Shown: in pieces, positions 8,991-21,502 of the stretch
Layout of the letters: the number at the start of each line of letters is the position of its first letter
Position numbering within the stretch: position 1 is the stretch's first letter
Assembly (NCBI GenBank): GCA_023213395.1
Contig: CM041465.1
Span: 177,265,741-177,329,740, forward strand
From: Cycas panzhihuaensis
Lineage: Eukaryota; Cycadophyta
Length of the DNA stretch: 64,000 bases
Direction of reading: 5' to 3'
Notes under the pieces: model-generated
What the model was told of the DNA's origin: nothing
The model's input: the letters and a program-made list of their open reading frames with translations, nothing else
Databases searched by the model: none
Made by a program: the position numbers and the translations under genes

Positions 8991-9717
8991 GCATTAGACC
9001 TCCAGGGTGTCAACATATGTTGCCACGTGACTGTACTCCTCCCTATAAGGATTCCATCTTCTTAAGGATGATGTACTATATGGCTTTATATGATGTTATT
9101 CATTATATATATAGATGGGGACCCATTGGCACCCCATTTGATCCATCATGATGGTGTTATGATGATTTCTTGATGTTTCATTTGTTGTTTATTTGCTTAT
9201 ATGTTTATGTATATGTAGACATGGGTGCATCAGTGTACAAGGTGCTATACATCATGATGATTTTAGTTGATTATTATATGGTTTTGGTCATTAGATCACT
9301 TAGGTAGTGCCCACACTTCCTTTCATGCAGGACCACACTCATAGTGGCAGACATGACCACCATGAGTATAGGTGATAGCTACAAGATGGAGGTCCATGCA
9401 CGTCCGTCGAAGGAGCATAACGGATATGCAAAGGAAGCAATGACAAAGAGAGAGTATGGATACTCAAGCATGCGGTCCTAGCATTTCTAGGTACAAGAGC
9501 AACGAAAACCTATATGTCCAACTAGGAGGCAAGGTTTCCCTTAGAAGGGAAACAAAAGATGCCATAGGGGGAACTACAAAGATAGGAAAGCCACCCTAAG
9601 CCGCCACTCCACCTGTAGTTAGATGGAATGGGAACACACTTAGAGTGGTAGTTTAGGCTCATTTTAGAGTGAGGAGAGAGAAGTCAGCATACCTAGCTTA
9701 CTCAGGAGTAGGGATAG
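8991..9717. other. Spacer between antisense gene and integrase end, gypsy A
   Basis: No domain on either strand. It is homologous to 20870-21502 of element B, including a matching stretch ending in GTAGTTTAGGCTCATTTTAGAG just before the integrase C-terminus. It probably holds the 3' ends of both convergent transcripts. Confidence 0.4.
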
Positions 9718-12700
9718 TCACATGTAGAATTTCTTCTGGAACTTACCATTGATAGCTTTCCCAAACTCAAGACCTTCCAGAGTTGCGATCTTGTAGGTGC
9801 CGTTATCGAGGCTTTTAAGAATGACGAAAGGACTGGCCCATTTAGGTCTAAATTTGGATAAGCAATCATGGAGATATTCCAACTTGAGGATATGGTCCCT
9901 GGTATGCAAAGGGCAAGAGCAAAGGTGTTCGTCGTACATTCTTCATGCCTTAGATTTAGAGGCGAGGTTCACTTGATATGCGATTAAGCGTTTCTCATCT
10001 AAAACTTTGAGGTCTAGGAGGTAGGCCTGACAATAGGACTCCTCATCAACAAGACCCCAAGGAAAACTCTCAAGGAAGGGATTTTAACTTCTAATGAGAG
10101 GACTGCCTCAATTCCATACACAAGGGAGAACGAGGTCATCCCTGTAGTTGTGCAGATGGAAGTATTGTATGCCTATAGGTCACAAGGAAGTTGAAGATGC
10201 TAATCTTTTTTAGATTAGGTGACAACTTTCTTCAAGATGTTTTGTTAAAGGATTCTATTTGGCCGTTGGCCTGGGGGTAATAGGGAGAGGAAGTTTTGTG
10301 AGATATCTTAAATCTCTCATAAAGTTCATCCATCTCCTTATTATAAAAGGGGGTTCCATTATTTATGACCCAAATTAACAAATAATATACTGGTAAACGA
10401 AAGTAGGGAGACTACTTTGGCCCATTTAGTAAAGTATTTTATCGTAGTCAAGATGAACTTGTGCTATGATGAATAAGAAAAAGTTATAGCCCTAATGAGG
10501 TCTAATCCCCATTAAGAGAAGGGCCATGGAGATATAACGGGATGCAAGGCCTCAGAAGGCAAACAGATGATGTTGGCATGCTCTTGACACTTACGACATC
10601 GTAGGGCATAGGCATGGGCATCCTTAAAGAGGGATGGCCGATAATAACCCATGCAAAGGATCCTCTAGGCCATGGATTGGCCTCTAAAATGGCCCCCGCA
10701 AATTCCATTATGGCATTTATAAAGTATCTAGCCAGCCTCGTTGGGACTAACATAGCGGAGGAAAATCCCATCAAAAGACCTCTTGTACAAGATCTCTTCC
10801 ATAAGGAAATATTGCCTGGTAGTAAACCGAATGCGTGACTTAACCTTATTGTTAGCATCATGCTAATATTGCTACTCAGCAAGGTATCGCACAATATCCC
10901 CATAGAATTCACTATTGGTCAACAGATGGGGGGATGAGTTTTGAATAACAAAAATGGGCTCATCTGACAAGGAGTCATCAACAAAAGCATTAGAAAAATC
11001 TGGGATGTGGGTGTTGGCTAGTTGTTTAGCAACCACCATCCCCTTCTTCGATTTCCTATTAACAAATTGAAGATCAAATTCTTGAAGGAGGATGACCCAC
11101 TTGCCAGTTCTACCTGTCAAGTCAGATTGGGTTAGCAAATACCTCAAGGGATTAGATTGAACGATCACTCAAGTAACATTTTAAAGTAATTAGTGCCTAA
11201 ATTTCTTGGTAGCATGCACCAAGGTGAGGCACTCCTTAGTAAGAGAGTAGTTAAGTTCAGTAGCAACTAGGGTGCAACTGATGAAGTAGATGGCTTTCTC
11301 GATTCTCGAGTCATCCTCCTGGGTGAACATGGCCCCCAAGGACTCATCAATAGTCGAGGTGTAAAGGATGAAAGGTCTATCAAAGAGAGGGGGCACTAAA
11401 GTTAGGGTAGAATCCAGGGCTCTTTTAAGCTTCTCAAAGGATTCTTGGGTCTTTAGAGACCAAATGAGTAGGGCCCCTTTCTTCAACAGGTTAGTGAGAG
11501 GTTTCACATTTATGGCAAAGTTCACTAAGAAATGCCTAAGAAAACCTAATATACCCAAGAATGACTTGATTTGTCATTGGGTCTTGGGAGGAGGCATGCC
11601 AAGGATGGCCTTGACTTTGTCAGAATCAATATAGATACCTTATTTCAAAACAAGGAAACTGAGGAGTTTGCCATCTGTCACAACAAACACACATTTAAGA
11701 GGGTTTAGGCTTATATGGTATTTGTGACATCAGGTGAAAATGGATCACAAATTACTAGGATAGTAGGCCCTTACGTACGAAAGGCCTATCATGTCATCCA
11801 TGAAAACCTCGAGGGTTTTGTTGATGAGGTCATGAAAGATAAATTACATCACCCTTTGATAAGTGGCACCTGTATTCTTGAGCCTGAAGGGCATCTCTTT
11901 GTAAGCAAAGGTTCACTAAGGAGTGGTGAAGGCCATTTTATGATAGTCTTCGGGAGAGATCTAGATTTAGTTGTATCCAAAGAAGTCATCCATAAGGGAC
12001 ATGACTTTAAATCTAGTTGTTCAATCAATAATTTGGTTGATGAAGGGAAGAGGAAAGTTATCCTTAGGACATATGTTATTAATGTCATGAAAGTCAATGC
12101 ATATCCAGATTGTCCCATTCCTTTTAGTAATAGGAATGATGTTCGATACCCACTTGGGATAATCGATGGAAGTGGTTAACCCCACATCTAGGAGTTTCTC
12201 GACTTCTATCTTCATGGGAGCTAAAAGTTTTTGGTAAAGAGGGTGCTATTTTTGCTACATAGAGCGAGCACCCAAAATGGTAGTAAGGTTGTGGGTGATG
12301 ATAGAAGGATCTATTCCCTTCATATCAAAGTAGTCCTATATGAAGACGTCACGAAATTCCCAGAAAAGAATGGTGTATTCCTTTATTTTGTCAAGGGAAC
12401 ATTCCACTCCCACCTTGATGACTTTATTGGGAGCAAGGATGATGTCCTTGGTTACCCCCATGTACATAGTATTCTCTTCCTTGAAGTGAAGGGGGGCTTG
12501 GTCAATAGGAGGGAGCGAAGAAGAAGAAGATGGATTTGGGTCAGCTAAGGGTGACCCAATGGTTAAGATCTTCTGGTGACCAAGTTTATGGTGATCAGGA
12601 GGGAGATTGGGCATGGAGCCCACTAAGTATTCTAGTAAGTCCTCGTCGTCCTCAAAGTAGTCTATCCCATGGATAATCATGCTTAGAGAAGACAAAGGGT

Positions 12701-13950
12701 GAGGAGTAGAAGGAGTAGTAGGACCGTAACGGTCAACCCACCACTCAATGTAGTGAAAGGACTCTTCATAAGAGTCAGATAGTAACCTCTTGTGATAGGT
12801 GACAAGAGGTTCCCTCACCTCATCGCTCGTGGAAAATGATGAAGTGGAAGATGAGGTGATATGGAAGATCACACAATACACATGAGCAATGACATATGAC
12901 TCAAGAGGAGGACTAGGCTCCTTAATGGAAGAGGTTTCAGGTCAGGACCTGAAATGAAAAGAGTGCTTCCCTACTTGTGTTTAGGAGGAATATGGGATAA
13001 GGAAGGTCCTCATCCCTGCCATTGGACACATTATCGCTAAGCTCAGTGAGGTACTAATAACTCTCTACACCAATAGGGGCGAAACGGATAAAGTTCAAGG
13101 AAGAAGGAGAAAGGTCTTCTTATGGATAAGGTGAACCAAGAATGTCGATAAAATAAGCAAAAGCATGGGCAAATGGGCCCTCATCACCCTTCGCCTGGCC
13201 GCAAACTACCTAACAGAGTTGACGAGGTTGTTTGGTAGGAGGAGGCTCCCAAGGAACAACCTTTATTCACCCCTCATGGATGAATTTAAGTTTCTCCCAA
13301 TGGGACGAGCACACAGCTCTCATTTGGTCAAGCCATGGGAACCCCAATAAGAAGTTGTAGTCCACGTCTACATCAAGGATTATGATATTAACGAGGATAA
13401 TTTTGTCCTTGAGAGTAATGGGAATAAATACTAATCCCAAGGTCATCTTTTTGCTACCATCATAGCCTTGGCAATGCCATGGGTCCAGTTCAAGGGATGA
13501 TATGCTAAGCTCTTGCATGATGCATAAGGGCATAGCATTTATGGAAGAACCATTATCTATAATGGTCCTTCAAAGGGTGCATTCAGGTGTGTCTATGGTT
13601 ATAGTGAAGGGGTAATGCCATTGACGTTCCCTTTCACCATCTAGGGGGAGATCTTTAGGATCGAACAAGATGATGGGCTCATGATTTGGAGCAACACCCC
13701 AAGGCATAAATAGACATGTCAACTAAACCCAAGCTCTCTAAGAGAAAAACGTGTTTCTTAGGATAACTTCTCAAGATGTCCATCATAGACATCCCCGTGG
13801 CTATGGTGTAAAGCTCATCAACGATGGAGAAGGGCTTCCCCTTCACATTAGGTTGGGGAAGTGTCCTTCAGAAATTGTAATGGGGTGCACAAGAATGGTC
13901 TTGGGAAGTGAAAGGATCTCCGGAGGAGGGATCTTAAGAGGAGGGTTGAG
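9718..13950 (-). pseudogene. Pol of gypsy A: protease, RT, RNase H, integrase (broken)
   Basis: In sense order: protease about 13590-13267 with a DNGSS active site and LLGFPWLDQM; an acidic linker 12881-12336 ending FWEFRDVF; RT 12240-11560 with CIDFHDINNICPKDNFPLPF and an FMDD box near 11810; RNase H 11560-10990 with PFILYTSTID and SLTKECLTLVHATKKF; integrase zinc-binding region 10960-10560; core to about 9990; C-terminal module 9939-9718 ending NGKFQKKFY. The second integrase aspartate is Asn (INNGTPF, near 10345). DNGS and the NGK-x2-KKFY ending are typical of Tat/Ogre-like elements. After RNase H the chain goes straight to integrase without a second RNase H. Many TAG stops and frameshifts make it non-functional. 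Confidence 0.85.
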
Positions 13951-15334
13951 ATGAAGAGCAGAAGAAGAAGCACCTATTGCTTATTTGGCTACTTGAGATT
14001 GGGTCAAGGCGTATAAGGGTATGATTTTAAGCATTTGAATAACCCTCTTTCCCTTGTTTTAGGATCGAGAGGGGGAAGGAGTTTGGTGATTGGGAGAACT
14101 AGAAGAAGAGGAGAAGTTCCTTACACCCTTCCCTTTAGCTTGTGCAAGGTCAGGGTTGGGAGATCTTCCTTTGTTTCAATTACCTTTTTGTTAGGTGTTG
14201 CGATCACGTTCCCTGTGTTTGGGGAAAGGATCCTTATGGATGGGTTGGTCTAGATTGGGTCTAGATACCCGTTTAGAGGAAGAGTCATATTATGGGGTGG
14301 CCTTAGGGTGTTGGGCCCTACATTTTGAGTCCTCGTAAAAGCATTCCCCATGAATGGAACACCACTTCTTCTCTAAGGAAGAATCTATCTTCCTTGTTTG
14401 AGAAGGCTGGGTATTACCACCTATGGGAGGCACGGCTTGAGAAGTTTGATGGATAGGTTTGTGGGAAGTAGACGACAAAGGGGCTTGGAGTTTAAGCTCC
14501 TTCATCGTACATTCAAAAGAATATATAGCAAAAGTTAGGGGGTCCAAGGTCTTCTCTGTTGAATAATATAAAGACCTAGGAGGTTGTTGGATTTTGGTAT
14601 CACGAGGTGGAGGAGGTGCCTCACACCATTGCGAGGACCTAAGAGGCTTCTTAAGACCCGATTGGATCTCAATGGCCTTAAGACTCAAGCATTTGGCTAT
14701 GGCAGAGTTACATATTGTCATCCCCATCTTGAGGACTTCAACATGGACTTCAGAGTGAAGAGCATTAACAAAAGGATCTCTCTTCAACTCCTTGGGCAAG
14801 GTTGCCTTTATGAAGTGGATAAGATCATAGAAGCATCTCATAAAATCATGATTCATCTCATCATGACCTTGCTTAAGAGACAAAAGAGCCTTCATTCTGC
14901 TCTTAAAGGGACAAGCCACATTAAAATAATTGATGAATTCATCAACGAGTTATTGAAATGAGTGGATAGAGTGTACAAGGAGGTGATAGAGCCATTTGAG
15001 GGTATCACCTTAGAGAGAGCATGGAAAAAGTTTTATTAAAATATGGTCATATGTCTAATAATTAATGCACACCATGGAAAAACTCCTAATGTGCTCCGTT
15101 GGGTTTGCGAAGAGGTCCCATCAAATTTGGGCACCTTAGGATGGTGAGGTGATAAGTTAGTTCTTAGCACCTCAATGGACAAAGGAGTTTATCTATAATC
15201 CATGAAGGGGTATGCCCATGATTGGACCATAGGATCAATGAAAGATGGAGGAGGAGATGGGCAAGGTTGCTCGAATACTCCTTGGGAGACTTGGTTCGAA
15301 AGGGGATACACACTTCCTCCCATTTAATAGGAGG
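13951..15334 (-). pseudogene. Gag of gypsy A, C-terminal part
   Basis: The longest frame, 14919-14290 minus, contains FMRCFYDLIHFIKATLP (capsid-like retrotransposon gag), a Pro-rich linker and the nucleocapsid knuckle WCSIHGECFYEDSKC. Element B has H where A has Y, giving the CX2HX4HX4C form used by many Tat/Athila gags; A has lost one metal ligand. The gag is cut at 15334 by insertion of element B and resumes at 36531. Confidence 0.8.
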
Positions 15335-18146
15335 TGGAATCGTGTATGTAGGATGGTCACTATGCTTAGTAGGAATTACGATGGTCAGCAGCTAATACTA
15401 GGGTATGGATGGAAACCTATAAGAAGAAGAGAACACCACACAGGGCATCCATGCACTGGAGCACAAGTTCGAGACCTATGGATGGTGCCCAACTTCCTCA
15501 GAGTAGCTTTTGATTTTGAGAGGAGAGATACACATAGTGGTACCTCAGATAGTCTCAAAGAGTAAGGTCCTCCCACCCTTGGATGGCCAGAAGGGAAGAT
15601 GAGATACCCTCAAAGGAGGGGTTCCTATGGCGAAGGAACGTGAGATAAAGGACTATACGCAAAGGGCCTAAGACATGCATGGATAGGCTTCCCTTAGTCT
15701 AATTGGCCTAAGGAAAATCTAACCAAGGAAAGGAATGGGAAAAAGTGTGACTAAGAGCTACTCTCCCTCTGTCTCTTTTCTTTTCAATGATAAAATACTA
15801 AGAGGAAAAAAAGGGAACAAGTGTCTTGTGTGCATTCAAGCATGCAAGCTAAGTGGAATGCCACTAAGGGTGCTTTCAGATTAAGTAGGAAAATGGGGGA
15901 GGAATGCAGTCCCTACTATGCCCTTTTCCTATAAAAATAAGCACACAACATACTTATGCAAAGCAAATACAACTAGTTAGTTTATTACCCTTTTTACCTT
16001 TGTGTGATTTATTAAACAAATGCAATAAATACTTGATAAGAGCATAAAAAGGAAAGTGGTAGAAGGAGAGAGATGATGCATACCCAAGAAGTGTAGCTAT
16101 AGCAGTTAGTGGAGAACCTCACTTGCATGCAACGTACACCCTCTCACCTTTAGTTGGTATGTAACCAAAGTTGAAGTGGAAAATAGGGGCTTCCTTACCC
16201 TCCCCATACAAAAGACAAAACAGAGCGGGAAAAGCAAAGAAAGTAAATAATCATACAAAGAAGTAAATAAAGCAAAAGAGGAAATAAGGGTGAAGACTCA
16301 CCCAAAGTCATACGTTCTTTCTCTTCACAAATGTTGCTTCAAACCTGTAACCACAAGGGGTTTCCCCTTCTAAGAAGAGGCTACCAAGATGCAAGGTACT
16401 ATATAGGCAAAGATATAATATAAATGCTAAAATTTTTTATCTTAAATTTGTAAAAGTACTACTAAAAGCAATTCTGCCCTCCTTAAAGAAAGATCGTGCA
16501 TACCAAGCAAGAAGGAAGGCGTAGCCTTAGGATGGCAAAACCCTCCATAAATGGATCTCCACGCAGCTTCAAAATACAACAAGATGAAGGTTATGTGATA
16601 GCTTATGAGTAGCAAACAAGCATGAGGATAAATGTTGCAGGACATAGGAGAGATGCCTAGGTAGTGGAGTCGCTACAGGTAGTGAATCACCATGCAAGCT
16701 TTCCTAAAGGTTTGAACGAGTGCTAGACAATATTAGGGGTATAAAGAGGGCCCAAAGGAAGAGAGTGAAAGCCTGGAACCAACATAACAAGGGTTGCATA
16801 CACTGATATCCAATGTAAGCTTGGATTCCACTGACTCTTAGTTAGCTTAAGGAAAGCATGGGCACAAGAGAGGAAGGATGGGAAGGGGTTTGTCCTTGGG
16901 GAGTAGGTCTAAATAGGACAAATCTCACCTTACTCCCTTCACCCAATATTTGTAAACCCTCTCCCACAGCTTTCTTGAAGAGAACCGATGGAGAATGGGA
17001 AGGAGGTAGAGGTGTTTAAAGCCAAACATTAGAAAGAGCAATCCTTTTTATAGCCAAAGGACAAAAAGGGAAGAAAAATATACTTTTGAACAAGATCTAA
17101 TGGAGTAAATATGTGCTGAAATATAAAAACAATGTAAGGGGTACCTACTAGGCTGAGTTGAGGGCAGATCTACCCTTGCAACCAATAGAAGAGGGCAGGT
17201 CCTACAAGGTTTACAAGGTATTTCCTAAAGTAGAGTTGTAGAGGACACTTTCTAGGCAAAACTGAAGGAGAAAAATGGAGATCACACTTGGAAAAGCTTG
17301 GAGGAGAGTCTCCTACCATGTGATAGAGTCATGCTGCGGATCCCGAAATGGAATGGCAGAAAATGCAGTGTTACAGGTGTACCTTTGAAGGAGAGGAGGA
17401 AGAGAGCAGAATTACAAGAGTTGAACATGTTGTATGAGAGCCAAGAGATGTGAAATGAGGTACTTTTAAGGATATATACCCATCCTAACCCTAATCGAGC
17501 GATTAGGGTTCGGGTAGGGCTAAATTGGTCATTTATCCACATGGCAATTCTGTGAAAAAAGTGAGAATTACCATTGCCGATTAAAAAATAAAGTACAAGG
17601 GTCACACCGCAGTAAACTTCATGGTACCACTTAGTTTACAAAGGTGCGAGACTAGAATGCTAAAATAATAATGGCCAAGGTTCTGGGAGCCCTAGAAAGA
17701 GATGTGATAGGCCTAGGAAGGGCCAACCCTCCTGTCCAAATGGCTAGGGACAGTCTGTGTGACATGTGAGTTAGACTAAATGAGACATCAAATGTTAGGA
17801 TTCCTAGAAATATTATGAAGGGGACACAAGATCAAGGTATGAGTGGGTCATACAAGTCAAGTGAGGCCTGAGGTGACATGGAGGTGGCGCATAGGGTCGT
17901 AGAGTACCATGGGGATGCCTACCTTACAGAGAGGTAAGTCCCGCGGGTTGTCATAAGCTAAAAGTATGACAAGCAGCATGATCAAGTAATAGATGCAAGG
18001 TGATCACCCAAATGTAGCAGTCAATCATGTAATGAGGCAATGCTTCTATCTACCTTTTGAAAAAATAATAAAGGCAAAAAGGAAGAAGCATACCTACACT
18101 TACCTGAGTCGACCTGCCCATATCCATTCTCGATAGCTGGGAAACA
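15335..18146 (-). repeat. 3' LTR (LTR2) of gypsy B
   Basis: 2812 bp. The left end reads TGGAATCG on plus and the right end GGGAAACA, directly followed by the polypurine tract. It aligns along its length with LTR3. TATA-like sequences for minus-strand transcription lie near 17044-17052 and 17471-17478, and a palindromic motif at 17612-17639. Plus-strand open frames in it (for example 15245-15565) are not genes. Confidence 0.9.
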
Positions 18147-18158
18147 CTGCCCCCTTGG
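18147..18158 (-). other. Polypurine tract of gypsy B
   Basis: On the minus strand CCAAGGGGGCAG immediately before LTR2, identical to the tract of element A. Confidence 0.85.
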
Positions 18159-18221
18159 TAGTAGAGCCTTGCCACTCAAAAGCATAGTGCAATGGTGAAT
18201 GCTAGCAATAAACTATCAGTA

Positions 18222-18359
<138 letters not shown>

Positions 18360-18589
18360 ATCATGATCACAACAAGAGCCAAGGGTGCCAGTGAGTGTTG
18401 TGGTAGAACGCATGGATATAAGGACAAGGGTGGAGACAACATAAGTGCTGCCTATGTGCCACTCAAGAATCGACTGAAAGCTTTGACGGATGAGGGGGAT
18501 GCCCCCATCGTAAGAGTGCAAAGAGAAAGTGCAATGGTGATAAGAGAAAGGGTAAATGAGTAAACCTGATGGTCATCATATTTTAACCA

Positions 18590-18960
18590 CATTAGCAACT
18601 AGCTTTTGGAGGTATGGACGAATCACAAAAAGAAATGCAAGGCAGCTTGAGACTTGGGCAATAGGGTGATCGGGCAAGTCTCTCAAGGGTGGTCAATAAG
18701 AAGGGGAAGGTGATGCTTAAGGATGAGACGAACGAGGCTGTCTACCTCAGCATTGAGGGCCTGAAGGATGTGTCGAATGTCAACAGACTAAAAATAAGCC
18801 AACAGGGACCGACCTGGCAGTCGAAGCGAGGGCTCTCAAGTGCAGGCATCGCACTTGGTAAACTTAGGTGAGATGGGATACCACCATCTAGGAGTCACAA
18901 AGAAGTATAATGGATCCATGATGGAAACAAAGCGCATCGGTAGATTTTGGTGAGGTGTGG
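18590..18960 (-). pseudogene. C-terminal remnant of RNase H-like domain, gypsy B
   Basis: The minus strand reads ALCFHHGSIILLCDS, matching the VLCFYHGPIVLVCDS stretch of the RNase H-like domain in element A, followed by homologous tail sequence. The N-terminal half, with the first Asp and the Glu, is missing: the sequence jumps at about 18955 straight into the antisense gene, so roughly 1.4 kb found in A (5580-7050) is absent here. TAG stops are present. Confidence 0.65.
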
Positions 18961-20061
18961 CCTACTGAAGGTCACGAGGATGCCTCAGTACACATTAGAC
19001 TAGAGGCTACTAGTGGACATTATGTTGCATTAGGATAGATAGAGGCATGTCTTCCACCTACCCCAAGTAGGAGATGTCTCAGTGTCATCGAGGGATATTC
19101 AGAGGATATTGGGGGTGCTGATGACAGGGAGGCCAGCATTACTAGGGGCACTACCTAGTAATGAGACAATACATAGAGAGGTAACGATATTCTTCACTGG
19201 GCAGGATAAGTAGGAGAGGCAAGGAATACCTCTCCAGAGTATGGTCATATTAGGGATTCCTCACGTGAGGAACTTGATCACACTATATATTCTGTTCTGA
19301 ATATCCCAGAAACATAACTATAGAGACATACTAGGTGGCTGGATGGATGCAGTACGGAGGTGTGAAGATAGAGAGAGGCTTGATTGGGCCACCCTTATAG
19401 CGGTGAACTTAATCGCCTAGTTAGATGTTATTCAGGTGGGAGGGAAGGGTGGTCTATCATACAACACCCTTCTACAGTGTTGGTTTTTTTATCACTTTGG
19501 AGTGGTGGCACTGGTAGGGGGACCACAACCCATTTTAAAGTGGGCCCCGATGGTACACAGGTGGAAAACTAGGTTTAAGGAGACCAAGGACCAGGCACAT
19601 GTCCATCGCTTGGTGGAGCCCACATTACTAGACCTCCTCATCATAGTAGATTTCATATCAGGTCTATATTAGGTCGTGAGGTGGGATAGCGATGACGAGG
19701 TAAGTGGGGCAGCAGTTACCCTAGGAGACAGTAGTGATGGAGGAGATGGAAGTGACGAAGCTGGCCCGCCAGGAGCTAAAGGAGGAGGTGCAAGTCCATC
19801 AGGGACCGCAGGAGGAGAGGTAGGATAATTGGGGACCGCAAGAGGAGAGGCGAGCCATTCAGGAGCTATAGAGGAGAGTAGGAGCCTACTGACCTGAGCC
19901 CAGAGGCTACGGATTGCTAGGAGATCGGAGAGGCAATGACACTAGCAGAGGAGAGGAGGGATGCCCCAGTAGCTGAGCTAATGGTTGAGGAGGTACTAGA
20001 GCAAGAGGAGTACCTGAGGCAGAGGCCATCATCCGAGTCAAGGATTCGGTGGTCACACCAA
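18961..20061 (+). pseudogene. Antisense gene of gypsy B, exon with plant-mobile-domain-like region
   Basis: Same gene as at 6994-8207. Readable blocks are RHVFHLPQVGDVSV near 19045, RDIQRILGV, GRPALLGALP, RNLITLYILF, RLDWATLIAVNLIA, GGLSYNTLLQCWFFYHFGVV (with no frameshift at the T-run, unlike A), PMVHRWKTRFKE and PTLLDLLIIVDFI. A Gly/Glu-rich low-complexity tail leads to EAEAIIRVKDSVVTP at the intron. Conservation of the frame between two separately decayed copies shows that it was once translated. TAG stops at expected Trp and Gln positions disable it now. Confidence 0.7.
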
Positions 20062-20175
20062 GTGAGACACTACCTTCTCCTATCATCTTTTGATTGCCAG
20101 ATGTATATATGTTGTTTAATTTTAGTTTACCATATGCATAGACATGTACTTACATGTGACGTATTAGATTTATAG
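20062..20175 (+). other. Phase-1 intron in the antisense gene of gypsy B
   Basis: GTGAGACACTACC start and TAGATTTATAG end, 114 bp, at the same position and phase as the 125-bp intron of element A. Splicing joins VKDSVVTP to a frame leading to LVEAIV-EM. Confidence 0.75.
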
Positions 20176-20870
20176 GTATAGTAGAGATATAGTAACTAGT
20201 AGAGGCAATAGTCTGAGAGATGGGGCATATGCAGAGAGGTAACCTCCTATCCAGGTAGGAGATGAGCCCAGATCAGTAGGTGCCCACATAACAGCATTCA
20301 CCCCATTGGTGAGGGCAAGGGATGTTTGGATTGCAGAGTCCCAGGAGCATGAGGCACGTGCAAGACACTTATATGCGAAGTTGGATGAGACCCAGGCTAA
20401 GAGGGATGCCATACAGTGTCAGATACAAGTGTTGGGGGCCCAAGGATGAGCTAGAGGGGATGCAGAGAGTTGCATCTAGATGGCAGTGATGGAGGAGCAT
20501 CTTCGAGGGATGCAGGAGAGGTTCTGAGGACTAGAGGGAGACTAAGATCATATCCAGGCTCGATATGATCAATTGGTGGATGAGGTGGCCTCAAGATCAT
20601 TACAGAGTAGGACATACACATATACGACAGCGATGACCCTAGGAGGCCACGAGATGAGGGGAGTGAGGCAGAGAGCTCCCGGAGGTGCAGGAGGAGCCTA
20701 GGAGGTATGTGGTCCCCGAAGAGGGATCACACAGGCTAGGAGATGATGCCCTAGGGGTAGAGCAGAAGTAGAGTAGAGTAGTAGGAGTTTTGATTTAGAC
20801 AGGGGAAAGCACAGACCTCCAGGGATTCACCATATATAGCCACATGATTATACTCCTTGTAAGGATTCGA
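20176..20870 (+). pseudogene. Antisense gene of gypsy B, second exon
   Basis: Continues with LVEAIV and a charged helical stretch like that of element A, but with several stops and frameshifts. Homology with A ends near AAGGATTCGAGC at about 20870. Confidence 0.55.
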
Positions 20871-21502
20871 GCTTCCCATGCATGATGTACTATACTAGTT
20901 ATATGATATGACACATGATGATTGTTTTATGTATATAGATGCAATGATTGATACCCCATTTGATGTATGATGATGTGTATCATGACATGTGATGGATGAT
21001 GTATATTTATGTTTCTATATTTGTGTATGTATGTGTATGAGGGTGCACGGATACACGAGGACATGGTTGGTGATATTTTGAGTTGATTAATGTATGAATT
21101 TTGTGCTATGATATTTGTTTGAGTTATGCACATTTCCTTTTATGCAAGGCCATATTCCTAGCAGAGACACACATGATCACCATTAGTAGTGGTGATAGAC
21201 ACATGTGAGGCCAGGAGATAGGGCGGCACACATGTCCACATAGGAGCATAGTGGGATATGCAAAGGAAATACCAATCAGAAGGGAGTGACAATACTCCAA
21301 CACATCATCCTAATTAGGGGAGATACCCAAATAGGAGGACAAGGTTCCCAGAGGAATGGGAATAGGGGTTCCATGAGAGGAACCCAAAAGGAATGAGAGA
21401 GCCACCCTAAGCCATCATCCTACCTGTAGCTAGGAGGAATAGGAATGCGCTTAAGATGGTAGTTTAGGCTCATTTTAGAGCGTGGAAAAGATAATGAAGA
21501 AA
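20871..21502. other. Spacer between antisense gene and integrase end, gypsy B
   Basis: Homologous to 8991-9717 of element A. No recognisable domain on either strand. Confidence 0.4.

Noticed and set aside
10502-10912. 136-codon minus frame as a gene
   Set aside because: It is a wrong-frame reading across the integrase region of gypsy A; the integrase blocks lie in another frame.
15335-18146. LTR shared by two tandem elements (LTR-A-LTR-B-LTR array)
   Set aside because: GGAGG duplications at 15330-15334 and 36526-36530, and gag continuing across them, show a nested insertion instead.
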